Shown: piece by piece, positions 38,327 to 38,808 of the stretch | Numbering within the stretch: position 1 is the first letter of the stretch | How the letters are laid out: every line of letters starts with the position of its first letter | Source of the DNA: Acetobacter lovaniensis | GTDB taxonomy: Bacteria > Pseudomonadota > Alphaproteobacteria > Acetobacterales > Acetobacteraceae | Direction: 5' to 3' | DNA length: 38,808 nt | Assembly (NCBI RefSeq): GCF_014207635.1 | Contig: NZ_JACHIE010000022.1 | Location: 1 to 38,808 of the forward strand | The notes under the pieces: generated by a model | What the model was told of the DNA's origin: nothing | The model's database searches: none | What the model saw: only the letters and a program-made list of their open reading frames with translations | Made by a program: the position numbers and the translations under genes

Positions 38327-38808
38327 ATGACAAATGAGCTTGAACAGCAAAAGAAGAAAGCTCAGCGGTATGATCTGGAGGTCGGTACTGCTGTTATAGC
38401 TGGCGCTTTTATTGTTGTTCTTTTCCTGCACATTCTTGGCATATGGGGGCTGATCTCCGGGATGGGCAAAGGCGACAGCCCGCCGCCACCCGCCAGGCCG
38501 CCCATTCAGACGCGCGTTCTGCCGCCGCCACCCCCTCCTCCGCCGCCACCGCCGCCTCCTCCCCCTCCGCCGGTCATGACCGTGCCACCGCCGCCGTTCA
38601 TTCCGCCGCCAAAAATCGAGGTGCCGCCACCGCCCAAACCCCCGATGAAGCATGTGAGCCGCACACCGCCCAAGCAGCCTGCGGCGCCGCCAACACAGAC
38701 TGCCAAGGCCCCGCCCGCGGACACGCCGCCCAATGACGCGCCCGATACAACGGCAGGCACATCGCCGCTGAACAATGTGCGCCCCGTCTATCCGCCAGAA
38801 ATGGAGGA
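38327..38808 (+). CDS. tonB: TonB energy transducer, N-terminal part (cut by right edge)
   Basis: The frame from ATG 38327 stays open to the window end (160 codons seen). A short charged cytoplasmic N-terminus (MTNELEQQKKKAQRYDLE) precedes one membrane segment (about 20-45, with the LHILG histidine typical of TonB anchors). A periplasmic proline-rich spacer with an uninterrupted run of 17 prolines (38522-38572) and KPP repeats follows. The last visible residues, VRPVYPPEME, match the start of the TonB C-terminal domain. TonB passes proton-motive energy from ExbB/ExbD to outer-membrane receptors. The ribosome site is weak and exbBD are not visible. Confidence 0.9.
   Translation, partial: MTNELEQQKKKAQRYDLEVGTAVIAGAFIVVLFLHILGIWGLISGMGKGDSPPPPARPPIQTRVLPPPPPPPPPPPPPPPPPVMTVPPPPFIPPPKIEVPPPPKPPMKHVSRTPPKQPAAPPTQTAKAPPADTPPNDAPDTTAGTSPLNNVRPVYPPEME

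Noticed and set aside
38506..38775. Glycine-rich 89-codon frame on the minus strand
   Set aside because: It is the complement of the TonB polyproline codons.

Overview
The window looks like chromosome from an alphaproteobacterium, most likely an acetic acid bacterium (Acetobacteraceae). That placement is inferred from moderately high GC, strong ATGA-type translational coupling, a TonB with a very long polyproline stretch, and the mix of families. It is not proven by a marker gene. No rRNA, tRNA or CRISPR array was recognised.

Region 1 (1-349) is the 5' end of an IS3-family insertion sequence that runs off the left edge.

Region 2 (about 400-16900) is the most unusual part. A tightly coupled plus-strand operon encodes three tandem SrfA-like membrane proteins, a small protein, SrfB (actin/Hsp70-fold ATPase type), SrfC (P-loop GTPase type), a membrane protein with Sel1-like repeats, a secreted von Willebrand A protein resembling the periplasmic part of the type VI secretion kinase PpkA, and an ABC ATPase, an FtsX-like permease and a periplasmic SUMF1-fold protein. 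The last three match the order TagT-TagS-TagR of the type VI secretion threonine-phosphorylation pathway. Two lipoprotein genes converge on the operon end. No type VI structural gene and no kinase are present. The sequence therefore suggests an envelope-spanning sensor wired to an SrfABC machine rather than to a secretion apparatus.

Region 3 (17.3-22.1 kb) holds stress and redox genes: Hsp31/HchA, a CurA-like NADPH oxidoreductase, a LuxR-type regulator with an altered ligand pocket, a short-chain dehydrogenase and an NAD(P)-binding protein. Region 4 (22.3-24.4 kb) is a secreted S46 dipeptidyl-peptidase.

Region 5 (24.85-35.17 kb) is a complete operon of the kind annotated as urea carboxylase: ABC importer, NikR-like regulator, two DUF1989 proteins, a biotin-dependent carboxylase and allophanate hydrolase. 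With the DUF1989 pair present, the likelier substrate is guanidine: guanidine to carboxyguanidine to allophanate to ammonia and CO2. A perfect inverted repeat with the half-site geometry of the NikR operator sits directly before the first gene. The encoded NikR-like protein has lost most nickel ligands, so the inducer is probably not nickel.

Region 6 (35.4-38.8 kb) carries a tautomerase-family gene, a small zinc-ribbon-like membrane protein, tRNA uridine hydroxylase TrhO, a possible relic cobalamin riboswitch, and the 5' part of a tonB gene cut by the right edge.
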